A stretch of 21,179 bases of DNA. Source: an uncultured Leucothrix sp. (GTDB taxonomy: Bacteria > Pseudomonadota > Gammaproteobacteria > Thiotrichales > Thiotrichaceae). The notes under the pieces are model-generated. The model made no database searches. It worked only from the letters and a program-made list of their open reading frames with translations, and was not told the DNA's origin. A program made the position numbers and the translations under genes. Shown in pieces: positions 1 to 6,874 of this stretch (position 1 is its first letter; each line of letters begins with the position of its first letter). The stretch lies in NCBI GenBank assembly GCA_937923375.1, contig CALAJG010000128.1, forward strand, positions 1 to 21,179, written 5' to 3'.

Positions 1-659
1 GTATTACGCAACGTTTTACGGCGTTGAGAAAATGCTTGGGTAACCACTTGGCCGAATAATTTTTCGTTGTCAGCCTGAAACGGTTTTTCTTTCCATGGGG
101 TGAGCTTGATGACCGCCGAATCAACTTTGGGCGGTGGACTAAATGACTCCGGACCTACAAAAAATAAGTGCTCTGCTTCACAGCGGTACTGAACCATGAC
201 CGTTAAACGCCCAAAGTTTTTTCCGTTAGGCTGTGCAGCAATCCTATCGACCACTTCCTTTTGCAGCATAAAGTGCATGTCTTTTATTTGCGGTGTTGTT
301 TCAAGCAGATGAAAGATCAGGGGGGTGGAAATATTGTAAGGAAGGTTGCCAATGACTCGTAAAGATTTAGATGCGTCGGTAATAGCGGTCAGATCGACTC
401 TTAAAGCATCGACATTATGGATAGTTAGTTTGTCACCACCGATATGTGTGAGGTGGTTAACCACATCCCGGTCAATTTCAATGACTTGTAAATGATCAAG
501 TAAAGGTAGGATTGGTTTGGTAAGAGCTCCCAGCCCTGGCCCAATTTCCAACATCTGATCGTCACGCTGCGGATTTATATGAGAAATCAATAAGTTAATA
601 ATGTGTGGATCGTTCAGGAAGTGTTGACCGAAACGTTTTTTAGCATGATGTTTTGGCAT
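1..659 (-). CDS. rsmA: 16S rRNA dimethyladenosine transferase RsmA (KsgA), C-terminus cut by window edge
   Basis: RsmA uses S-adenosylmethionine to dimethylate two adjacent adenosines in the 3' terminal helix of 16S rRNA during 30S assembly in the cytoplasm. Reading in from the edge gives 219 codons starting MPKHHAKKRFGQHFL, the family's usual N-terminus. SAM-binding motif I follows as LEIGPGLGAL, the acidic ribose-binding strand as VIEIDRD, and catalytic motif IV as NLPYNIS. The frame stays open past base 1, so roughly 50 C-terminal residues are missing compared with a family length near 270. The ATG at 659 is the only start that fits the family alignment. In many gamma-proteobacteria this gene follows surA and pdxA. 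Here the giant TSP3/OmpA gene lies upstream, separated by 70 bases that contain a terminator-like hairpin, so rsmA depends on read-through or on a promoter I could not identify. Identification is secure. Confidence 0.96.
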   Translation of the reverse strand, partial: MPKHHAKKRFGQHFLNDPHIINLLISHINPQRDDQMLEIGPGLGALTKPILPLLDHLQVIEIDRDVVNHLTHIGGDKLTIHNVDALRVDLTAITDASKSLRVIGNLPYNISTPLIFHLLETTPQIKDMHFMLQKEVVDRIAAQPNGKNFGRLTVMVQYRCEAEHLFFVGPESFSPPPKVDSAVIKLTPWKEKPFQADNEKLFGQVVTQAFSQRRKTLRN

Positions 660-671
660 ATTTTGGTATAG

Positions 672-708
672 CACAAATAAAGAAGCCTCCCCCGTTAGGG
701 AGAGGCTG
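672..708 (-). terminator. Probable intrinsic terminator of the giant TSP3/OmpA gene
   Basis: On the minus strand an AGCCTC/GAGGCT stem, extended by a C/G-rich section with one bulge around a TAAC-type loop, is followed by the U-rich stretch TTCTTTATTT. It lies just after the stop codon of the giant gene and before rsmA. The T-run is interrupted, so termination may be partial, which would let rsmA be transcribed by read-through. Confidence 0.65.
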
Positions 709-719
709 TCTTTGGATTA

Positions 720-736
720 GCGATAAATTTTATCGC
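720..736. repeat. Short inverted repeat spanning the stop codon of the giant gene
   Basis: GCGATAA and TTATCGC form a 7-bp perfect stem around a 3-base loop. The hairpin includes the TAA stop codon and sits directly upstream of the terminator hairpin. It may stabilise the mRNA 3' end or be coincidental. No function is claimed. Confidence 0.4.
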
Positions 737-3700
737 AGGATTTTCAACTCAACGCGGCGGTTTTGAGCCTTGCCCGCACGAGTACTGTTACTCGCTATCG
801 GTGAAGTCTCTCCATAGCCTTTCGCTGTCAGGTTCGATGGTCTAACACCTTTGCTGATCAGGTACGTACGTACTGATTCAGAACGGCGCTGTGACAATCG
901 CTGATTGCTTGCTGCTCTACCATCACTGTCAGTATGACCAGCAACTTCAACCCGAATACTAGGGAAGCGGTTCAGCTTGCGAGCTGCTTCGTCCAGGATA
1001 GGGAGTGACTCAGGTAGCAGTTGCGCAGAGTTAGTTCTGAAATTCACACCTTCAAGTGAGATGCTTTGAGCTGCTGAACAACCCAACTCATTAACTTCAG
1101 CGCCGCTGGCAGTATTAGGACATGCATCGTTCTTATCCTGAACACTGTCTTTATCAGCATCTGGTATTTCACAACCTGTGCTATCAACTACCGCACCTTC
1201 AGCCGACGTTGGGCAACGGTCAAGTCTGTCGACAATACCATCGTTGTCAGTATCAAACTCACAGCCCGTGTTGTAAACCGCTGCACCTGCTGCAGTATCA
1301 GGACACTGATCAGCGCTGTCTTTCACGCCATCATTGTCGCTGTCTACTTCACAACCGCTGGCTGCAACCGTAACACCGGCTAGTGTTTCAGGACATTCGT
1401 CTTTACTGTTCACGACGCCGTCGTTATCAGTATCAACTTCACAGCCTTTACTGTTCACGATTACGCCTGCTGGAGAAGTAGGACATTCATCCTTACTATC
1501 CTTCACACCATCGTTATCAGTATCAACTTCACAACCTGTCGCATCAACCTTAATGCCGGCTAATGTATCGAGGCAGCTATCCTTACTGTTTACAACGCCA
1601 TCTTTGTCCGTATCGACTTCACAGCCCTGACGGTTAACAAAGACACCTTCAGGTGAAGCGGGGCAATTATCCGCACTGTCCTTGACACCATCTTTGTCGG
1701 TATCAAGTTCACAACCTTTGGCGTCAACTTTTGCTGCAGCTACTGTTGTTGGACACTCATCCTGGCTATCCAGCACGCCGTCTCTGTCGCCGTCGCCTTC
1801 ACAGCCTTTGTAGTTAACAGAAGCGCCTTTAACTGTATCAGGACACATGTCTTTGCTGTCAACGATCAGATCGCCATCAGTGTCAAACTCACACCCTTCA
1901 GCATCTACTTTAGCGCCAGCGGCCGTTTCAGGGCAGTCATCCTTACTGTCAGGAACACCGTCTTTATCACCATCTAGCTCACAGCCTTTAGCATCGACTT
2001 TTGCGCCAGCAGGTGAAGTAGGACAAGAGTCCATGGCGTTAACAACGCCGTCGGCATCATCATCTAACTGACAACCCGCAGCATCAACCACTGCACCCGC
2101 TGGTGAGGTAGGACAGTTGTCTGCACTGTCTTTGACACCGTCTTTGTCGGTATCAATCTCACAGCCTTTCGCATCAACCGTGGCACCTTCAGCAGACTCT
2201 TTACAGCTGTCTTTGCTGTCTGCAACACCATCTTTATCGCCGTCTAGCTCACAACCCTGCGCATCGACTTTCACACCAGCTGGAGAGGTAAGGCAAGCAT
2301 CGATCAGGTTAACAACGCCATCTTTGTCGTCATCTAGCAGACAACCCGTTGCATCGACTTCTGCGCCTTCCATGGAAGTTGGGCACTTATCAAGACTGTC
2401 TTTAACGCCATCTTTGTCAGTGTCTACTTCACAACCCGTTACATCAACAGTTATACCAGCAGCGGTATCAGGGCATTTATCAGAGCTATTGACGACAAGG
2501 TCTTTGTCATCGTCAAGCTCGCAGCCCATTGCATCAACAACTGCACCAGGAGCTGAGATCGGACATGCGTCCTTAGCGTTAACAACTTTGTCGTCATCAT
2601 CATCTAGCTGACAGCCCATTGCATCAACAACGACACCTGCAGGTGAGGCAGGGCATTTATCTGCACTGTCTTTAACGCCATCTTTGTCGGTATCAAGCTC
2701 ACAACCTTTAGCGTCTACCGTTGCACCAGCTACAGTAGTAAGGCAGCTGTCTTTACTGTTTGCGACGCCGTCTTTGTCGTCATCAAGCTCACAACCTGCG
2801 TCATCAACAACTGCACCGACAGGTGAAGTAGGACAATTATCAACACTGTCTTTAACACCATCGTCGTCAGTATCGATTTCACAGCCCGCAACATTGACAG
2901 TGATACCTTCAGCAGTACCAGGACAGCTGTCCTTACTGTTGATTACGCCGTCTTTGTCATCGTCTAAGGTACAACCCGAAGCATCCACTGGAATACCTGC
3001 AGGAGTCGTTGGGCATTTGTCTGCACTGTCTTTGACACCATCCATGTCAGTATCGATTTCACAGCCTTTGGCGTCAACCGAAGCACCTGCTACTGTAGTT
3101 GGACATTCATCTCTACTATCAAGAATGAAGTCCTTGTCAGCGTCGCCTTCACAACCTCTGGCATCAACCGAAGCGCCTTCTGCTGTTTCAGGGCAAGCAT
3201 CTTTGCTGTTTACAATAAAGTCCTTATCACCATCCAGCTCACAACCTTTAGCATCAACTTCTGCACCGGCTGCCGTTGTAGGACAAGCGTCCATAGCGTT
3301 AACGACTTTGTCTGCGTCGTCATCTAACTGACAACCCGTTGCATCAACTACCGCACCTTCAGGTGAAGCAGGGCATTTATCAGCGCTGTCTTTAACACCA
3401 TCTTTATCGGTGTCAATTTCACAGCCGTTAGCATCAACGATGATACCTGCCAGGGTTTCTTTACAGTTGTCTTTACTGTTCACAACACCGTCTTTATCCG
3501 TGTCGACTTCACAGCCGTTGCGACCAACAAATACGCCTTCAGGTGAAGCCGGGCAATTATCTGCACTGTCTTTAACGCCGTCTTTATCGGTATCGATTTC
3601 ACAGCCTTTACTATCAACGGATGCTCCAGCAACAGTCGCTGGACATTTATCCATACTATTTAGAATAAAGTCTTTATCGTCGTCACCTTCACAACCTTTG

Positions 3701-6087
3701 GCATCAACCGAAGCACCAGCAGCTGTTTCTGGGCAAGCATCTTTGCTGTTTACAACAAAGTCTTTGTCATCATCAAGCTCACAGCCCTTAGCGTCAACTT
3801 CTGCGCCAGCGGCCGTCGTAGGACATGCGTCCATGGCGTTAACCACTTTATCAGCGTCATCATCTAGCTGGCAGCCTACTGCGTTAACTACTGCACCTTC
3901 CGGAGAGGCAGGGCATTGATCCGCACTGTCTTTCACGCCGTCTTTGTCAGTGTCAATTTCACAACCAAGAACAGAGACTTTTGCTCCTTCAACGGTATCA
4001 GGACATTGGTCTTTGCTGTTGACTACGCCATCTTTATCAGAGTCGATTTCACAGCCTTTTGCATCCACCGTGACACCCTCTGGAGAAGAAGGGCAAGCAT
4101 CAACACTGTTTAGAACAGCATCTTTGTCATCATCAAGTTCACAGCCAAGGCCGTTAACCTTAATGCCTGCAGCAGTTGCTGGACAGGAGTCTTTGCTATC
4201 CACAACACCGTCTTTGTCGCTATCGATTTCACAACCCATTGCGTCAACGGTTACACCTTCAGGAGAAGCAGGGCACTTATCTGTGCTGTCTTTGACGCCA
4301 TCTTTATCGGTATCAAGTTCACAGCCTTTAGAGTCAACATAGGCTCCAGCTACTGTCGCTGGGCATTCATCTTTGCTATCCAGAACGAAGTCTTTGTCAG
4401 CATCGCCTTCACAACCTTTGGCATCGACTGAAGCACCTTCAGCTGTCTCAGGACAAGCGTCTTTGCTATTAACAACAAAGTCTTTGTCGTCATCAAGTTC
4501 ACAACCTTTAGCATCAACTTCTGCACCTGCCGCTGTAGTAGGGCAAGCATCCATCGCGTTTACAACGCCATCCGCATCATCATCTAATTGACAGCCAAGA
4601 GGACTGACTATTACACCTGCTGGAGAAGCTGGACATTGGTCTTTACTGTCTTTTACGCCGTCTTTGTCGGTATCGATCTCGCAGCCTGCGGCATCAACTG
4701 TAATACCTTCTGCTGTTTCAGGACATTTATCTTTGCTATCAACAACGCCATCGCCATCGGAGTCAATTTCACAGCCATCTGCTGTAATTTTAGCGCCTAA
4801 TGCTGTTTCCGGACATTGGTCTTTGCTATCCAAAACACTATCAGAGTCAGCGTCAAGCTCGCATCCAATTGCGTTTACAGTCATACCCAACATTGTATCC
4901 GGGCACTGATCCGCGCCATCAAGAACACCATCTTTGTCAGAGTCTGTTTGACAGCCTTTCGCGTCAACTGCTAAGCCTGCGGGTGTCGCTGGGCAACGAT
5001 CCATACGGTCAGCAACGCCATCTTTGTCGGTATCGATTTCACAACCTAATGGATCAACTGCCGCACCATAAACAGTAGCCGGACATTGGTCAGTGCTGTC
5101 AGCAACACTGTCCATGTCACTATCAGCTTCACAGCCGTCAGCAGTAACTTTTGTGCCACTTGGTGTGCCAGGGCATCTGTCTGTCATCTCAATGACACCG
5201 TCACCATCTGTATCCAGATCGCAGCCGACACGGTCAACTATTACGCCAGGTGCTGTTTCTGGACAACGATCAGAAGGATTAACCACGCCATCAACATCTG
5301 TATCGGCAGTTGCATCAGCCAGTTCAGCCTGTAGTTTCTCTATTTGAGCGAGCAAATGAGAATTGTCAGCTGGTTTGATGCTGGCAAATTGCTGAGCAAT
5401 GCCACCATTAAAGCTCGAAAGCTTTTCTTCCAAGCCTGCATGACTATGCTGTTTTTCTGGCTTTGGCAAGTTAGCGATCATTTCTTCCAAAGCTTTGTGA
5501 TCATGCTGCTTTTCCGGTTTCGGTAGGCCAGCAATCATGGCTTCCAGGCCACTGTGATCATGTTTCTCTGGTTTCGGTATTCTAGCGGCCAGCTTATCTG
5601 CAATCGCATCTAAGTCTGCTAGTTGCTTTTCCAGCTCGGCGATGCGTTTTTTGTCATCAGCTGCTGTCTGCGCACACTGTTCTTTCAACGCGGCCAGTTG
5701 AGCAGTCAAGGCATTGACCTGTTCCATGTCTACTTCTGGTTCAGGCAACGGTATGTCGACTATGTAGAAGGGAGCTGGCGGCATGTTCATCAAAGTAGCC
5801 GGGTCGAAACTAGGTAGGCTACCAGGCGGAATGTGCGATAACTCTTCTGGAACGATAGGTAGCCCGGGGGAATGGAAGTTTCCATCTTGGCCCGAACCTG
5901 GATTACATTTACCGTTTATAAAGGAAGGAACCGGAATGACCATGGTTGGTATTTCCGGTGAAGAATGAATTATTTCGGTAGCTTGTGAGGTGTCTGTCTC
6001 TTTCGCATTTGCTTGATCGGCAAATGCTGGGAGGCCTGTACACATCAGCAAACTAGCGAAGATCAGAGGTCGTATGGTGCTGCGCAT
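730..6087 (-). CDS. Giant secreted TSP3-repeat protein with C-terminal OmpA peptidoglycan-binding domain (1785 aa)
   Basis: This is a probable exported structural protein that attaches to peptidoglycan. A Sec signal peptide covers residues 1-23 (cleavage after LPAFA). A proline-rich section follows to about 118, a coiled coil at about 119-168, three His-rich repeats at about 170-226 and a second short helix at about 240-258. TSP3 calcium-binding repeats fill about 260-1670: 47 units of 30 residues following DxDxDGVxDSxDxCP then GxxVDxxGC, with both cysteines kept in every unit. The OmpA C-terminal domain occupies 1671-1785, with GHTDSDG and LSQRRSES; D1720 and R1735 match the pair that contacts diaminopimelate in characterised OmpA domains. 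There is no N-terminal beta-barrel, unlike classical OmpA or OprF, and no valid lipobox, so how the N-terminus is placed is unknown. The ATG at 6087 has GGAG 11 bases upstream. It is probably transcribed with the membrane-protein gene 37 bases upstream. The domain calls are strong; the biological role is unknown. Confidence 0.95.
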   Translation of the reverse strand: MRSTIRPLIFASLLMCTGLPAFADQANAKETDTSQATEIIHSSPEIPTMVIPVPSFINGKCNPGSGQDGNFHSPGLPIVPEELSHIPPGSLPSFDPATLMNMPPAPFYIVDIPLPEPEVDMEQVNALTAQLAALKEQCAQTAADDKKRIAELEKQLADLDAIADKLAARIPKPEKHDHSGLEAMIAGLPKPEKQHDHKALEEMIANLPKPEKQHSHAGLEEKLSSFNGGIAQQFASIKPADNSHLLAQIEKLQAELADATADTDVDGVVNPSDRCPETAPGVIVDRVGCDLDTDGDGVIEMTDRCPGTPSGTKVTADGCEADSDMDSVADSTDQCPATVYGAAVDPLGCEIDTDKDGVADRMDRCPATPAGLAVDAKGCQTDSDKDGVLDGADQCPDTMLGMTVNAIGCELDADSDSVLDSKDQCPETALGAKITADGCEIDSDGDGVVDSKDKCPETAEGITVDAAGCEIDTDKDGVKDSKDQCPASPAGVIVSPLGCQLDDDADGVVNAMDACPTTAAGAEVDAKGCELDDDKDFVVNSKDACPETAEGASVDAKGCEGDADKDFVLDSKDECPATVAGAYVDSKGCELDTDKDGVKDSTDKCPASPEGVTVDAMGCEIDSDKDGVVDSKDSCPATAAGIKVNGLGCELDDDKDAVLNSVDACPSSPEGVTVDAKGCEIDSDKDGVVNSKDQCPDTVEGAKVSVLGCEIDTDKDGVKDSADQCPASPEGAVVNAVGCQLDDDADKVVNAMDACPTTAAGAEVDAKGCELDDDKDFVVNSKDACPETAAGASVDAKGCEGDDDKDFILNSMDKCPATVAGASVDSKGCEIDTDKDGVKDSADNCPASPEGVFVGRNGCEVDTDKDGVVNSKDNCKETLAGIIVDANGCEIDTDKDGVKDSADKCPASPEGAVVDATGCQLDDDADKVVNAMDACPTTAAGAEVDAKGCELDGDKDFIVNSKDACPETAEGASVDARGCEGDADKDFILDSRDECPTTVAGASVDAKGCEIDTDMDGVKDSADKCPTTPAGIPVDASGCTLDDDKDGVINSKDSCPGTAEGITVNVAGCEIDTDDDGVKDSVDNCPTSPVGAVVDDAGCELDDDKDGVANSKDSCLTTVAGATVDAKGCELDTDKDGVKDSADKCPASPAGVVVDAMGCQLDDDDDKVVNAKDACPISAPGAVVDAMGCELDDDKDLVVNSSDKCPDTAAGITVDVTGCEVDTDKDGVKDSLDKCPTSMEGAEVDATGCLLDDDKDGVVNLIDACLTSPAGVKVDAQGCELDGDKDGVADSKDSCKESAEGATVDAKGCEIDTDKDGVKDSADNCPTSPAGAVVDAAGCQLDDDADGVVNAMDSCPTSPAGAKVDAKGCELDGDKDGVPDSKDDCPETAAGAKVDAEGCEFDTDGDLIVDSKDMCPDTVKGASVNYKGCEGDGDRDGVLDSQDECPTTVAAAKVDAKGCELDTDKDGVKDSADNCPASPEGVFVNRQGCEVDTDKDGVVNSKDSCLDTLAGIKVDATGCEVDTDNDGVKDSKDECPTSPAGVIVNSKGCEVDTDNDGVVNSKDECPETLAGVTVAASGCEVDSDNDGVKDSADQCPDTAAGAAVYNTGCEFDTDNDGIVDRLDRCPTSAEGAVVDSTGCEIPDADKDSVQDKNDACPNTASGAEVNELGCSAAQSISLEGVNFRTNSAQLLPESLPILDEAARKLNRFPSIRVEVAGHTDSDGRAASNQRLSQRRSESVRTYLISKGVRPSNLTAKGYGETSPIASNSTRAGKAQNRRVELKILR
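1078..5310 (-). repeat. Array of 47 tandem 90-bp coding repeats (TSP3 units)
   Basis: The codon for the second cysteine of each unit recurs exactly every 90 bases from 5221 down to 1171 (46 units), then after 93 bases at 1078 because the last unit carries one extra residue. No other insertion or deletion breaks the register over 4.2 kb. The aspartate ladder is the calcium-binding signature of thrombospondin type 3 repeats. Five units (21, 29, 34, 35 and 42, counted from the N-terminus) replace the proline after the first cysteine with Leu or Lys. Units at 4231-4680, 3511-3960 and 2971-3420 form related five-unit modules, with a degenerate six-unit version at 1621-2160. Confidence 0.95.
5412..5580 (-). 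repeat. Three tandem His-rich KPEK repeats within the giant protein
   Basis: Three consecutive units of about 18-19 residues (about residues 170-226) start with PKPEK, continue with HDH, QHDH or QHSH, and end in an amphipathic LEEMIA-type helix. The regular HxH pairs look able to bind a transition metal, and the PKPEK turns separate short helices. This block lies between the coiled coil and the TSP3 array. Metal binding is inference from composition. Confidence 0.8.
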
Positions 6088-6124
6088 CGTTCTAATATCT
6101 CCGAGAGTTCAAATATCGTATATC

Positions 6125-6532
6125 CTATTTACCGCCCAAACTCAGGTCACGCCTGGCTGAAGCAATCGTAATCGTAAAGCCTGCAATTACGTCAAGGAAA
6201 GCCATTACAGTTAATATGAGGAAGACTGAGTTTCCAGCCCACTCAAAAATTAGCCATGATACAAGGAAACCGACCAACACAAAAGTGGATAAAGTATGAT
6301 CAATGATCGAAACACTTGATGTGCGGGTAGATTTGAATAGTTCTATATATAGGGTAATTAAACCTAGCAAAATAACTACGACACCAACCGTCGGTGCCCA
6401 CAGTTGCCCTGAAGGTAAGTGTACTGAGAAAAGTTGTTGGTTCAATTGTTGGGGGAATATGCCGAGGACATACAGCCCGTAGTAGCCACCCAAGAAAAAG
6501 CCGAATAGTGGGAAAAAGTTTAAAAGTGCCAT
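6125..6532 (-). CDS. Small integral membrane protein, function unknown (135 aa)
   Basis: I do not recognise the family. Hydrophobicity suggests four membrane-spanning segments, at about residues 5-27, 45-66, 80-100 and 104-124. A hydrophilic loop follows the first (FPQQLNQQLFSVHLPSGQ), and the C-terminus ASARRDLSLGGK is positively charged and therefore probably cytoplasmic. There is no cleavable signal or catalytic motif. The ATG at 6532 is preceded by only a weak purine-rich site. The gene is on the same strand as the giant TSP3/OmpA gene and ends 37 bases before it, with no terminator between, so the two are probably co-transcribed with this gene first. That suggests, but does not show, a link to export, assembly or control of the giant protein. 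Confidence 0.8.
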   Translation of the reverse strand: MALLNFFPLFGFFLGGYYGLYVLGIFPQQLNQQLFSVHLPSGQLWAPTVGVVVILLGLITLYIELFKSTRTSSVSIIDHTLSTFVLVGFLVSWLIFEWAGNSVFLILTVMAFLDVIAGFTITIASARRDLSLGGK

Positions 6533-6874
6533 TTATTATTAGTCCATTTGTCCACTAGTAAAATCATCACTAGCCCCACCCCTTATATATGTAACGTTGA
6601 TAAGTATATCCCAAAATGGCCTCAAACGGCAGTAGTTCACTGAATAAAATCCCCCCAAAACTAACATCTAAAAAATAAGCGGCATCTTAAAATAGAGGAA
6701 TGGTCTAAATTGTAGCTATCTGCTGATAAGAGGGAATTTTCATCAACTTAGATTTCGTCATACTTAACCCATGATTAATTGATTATTGCAAGTGGGCTAT
6801 TTATCAATGCTTATCGGACTTATCTGATAGCTGAATAAATATCGAAAGTGGTTAGTATTTAAAGAGAGAATATT
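6533..6874. promoter_or_regulatory. 342-base divergent intergenic region between the two large envelope-protein operons
   Basis: This AT-rich gap must hold promoters firing both ways, to the membrane-protein/TSP3 operon on the left and the 874-residue OmpA protein on the right. I cannot assign a convincing -35/-10 pair to either side. The hexamer GATAAG occurs four times: 6599-6604 and 6725-6730 on the plus strand, and as CTTATC at 6810-6815 and 6819-6824. The last two lie in a direct repeat CTTATCGGA/CTTATCTGA. There is no ORF with coding character. The plus-strand gene has a plausible ribosome-binding site AAAGAGAG just before its ATG. Confidence 0.5.

Noticed and set aside
660..690. Extended -10-like TGCTATACC just before rsmA
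   Set aside because: It would place transcription start at or after the ATG and has no matching -35, so it is not a credible promoter.
1078..5310. Regularly spaced repeats resembling a CRISPR or satellite array
   Set aside because: The repeats are continuous coding units of 90 bp with divergent bases and a conserved reading frame, with no spacer/repeat alternation.
1122..5334. Many plus-strand open frames across the TSP3 array with Ser/Gln/Pro-rich translations
   Set aside because: They are antisense shadows. A 90-bp periodic coding repeat with biased codons leaves stop-free frames on the other strand. They have no ribosome-binding sites, and their repeat pattern only mirrors the real gene.
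6025..6087. Possible lipobox around LLMC in the signal peptide of the giant protein
   Set aside because: Met at -1 does not fit the lipobox, which needs Gly, Ala or Ser there. A standard cleavage site after LPAFA is better.
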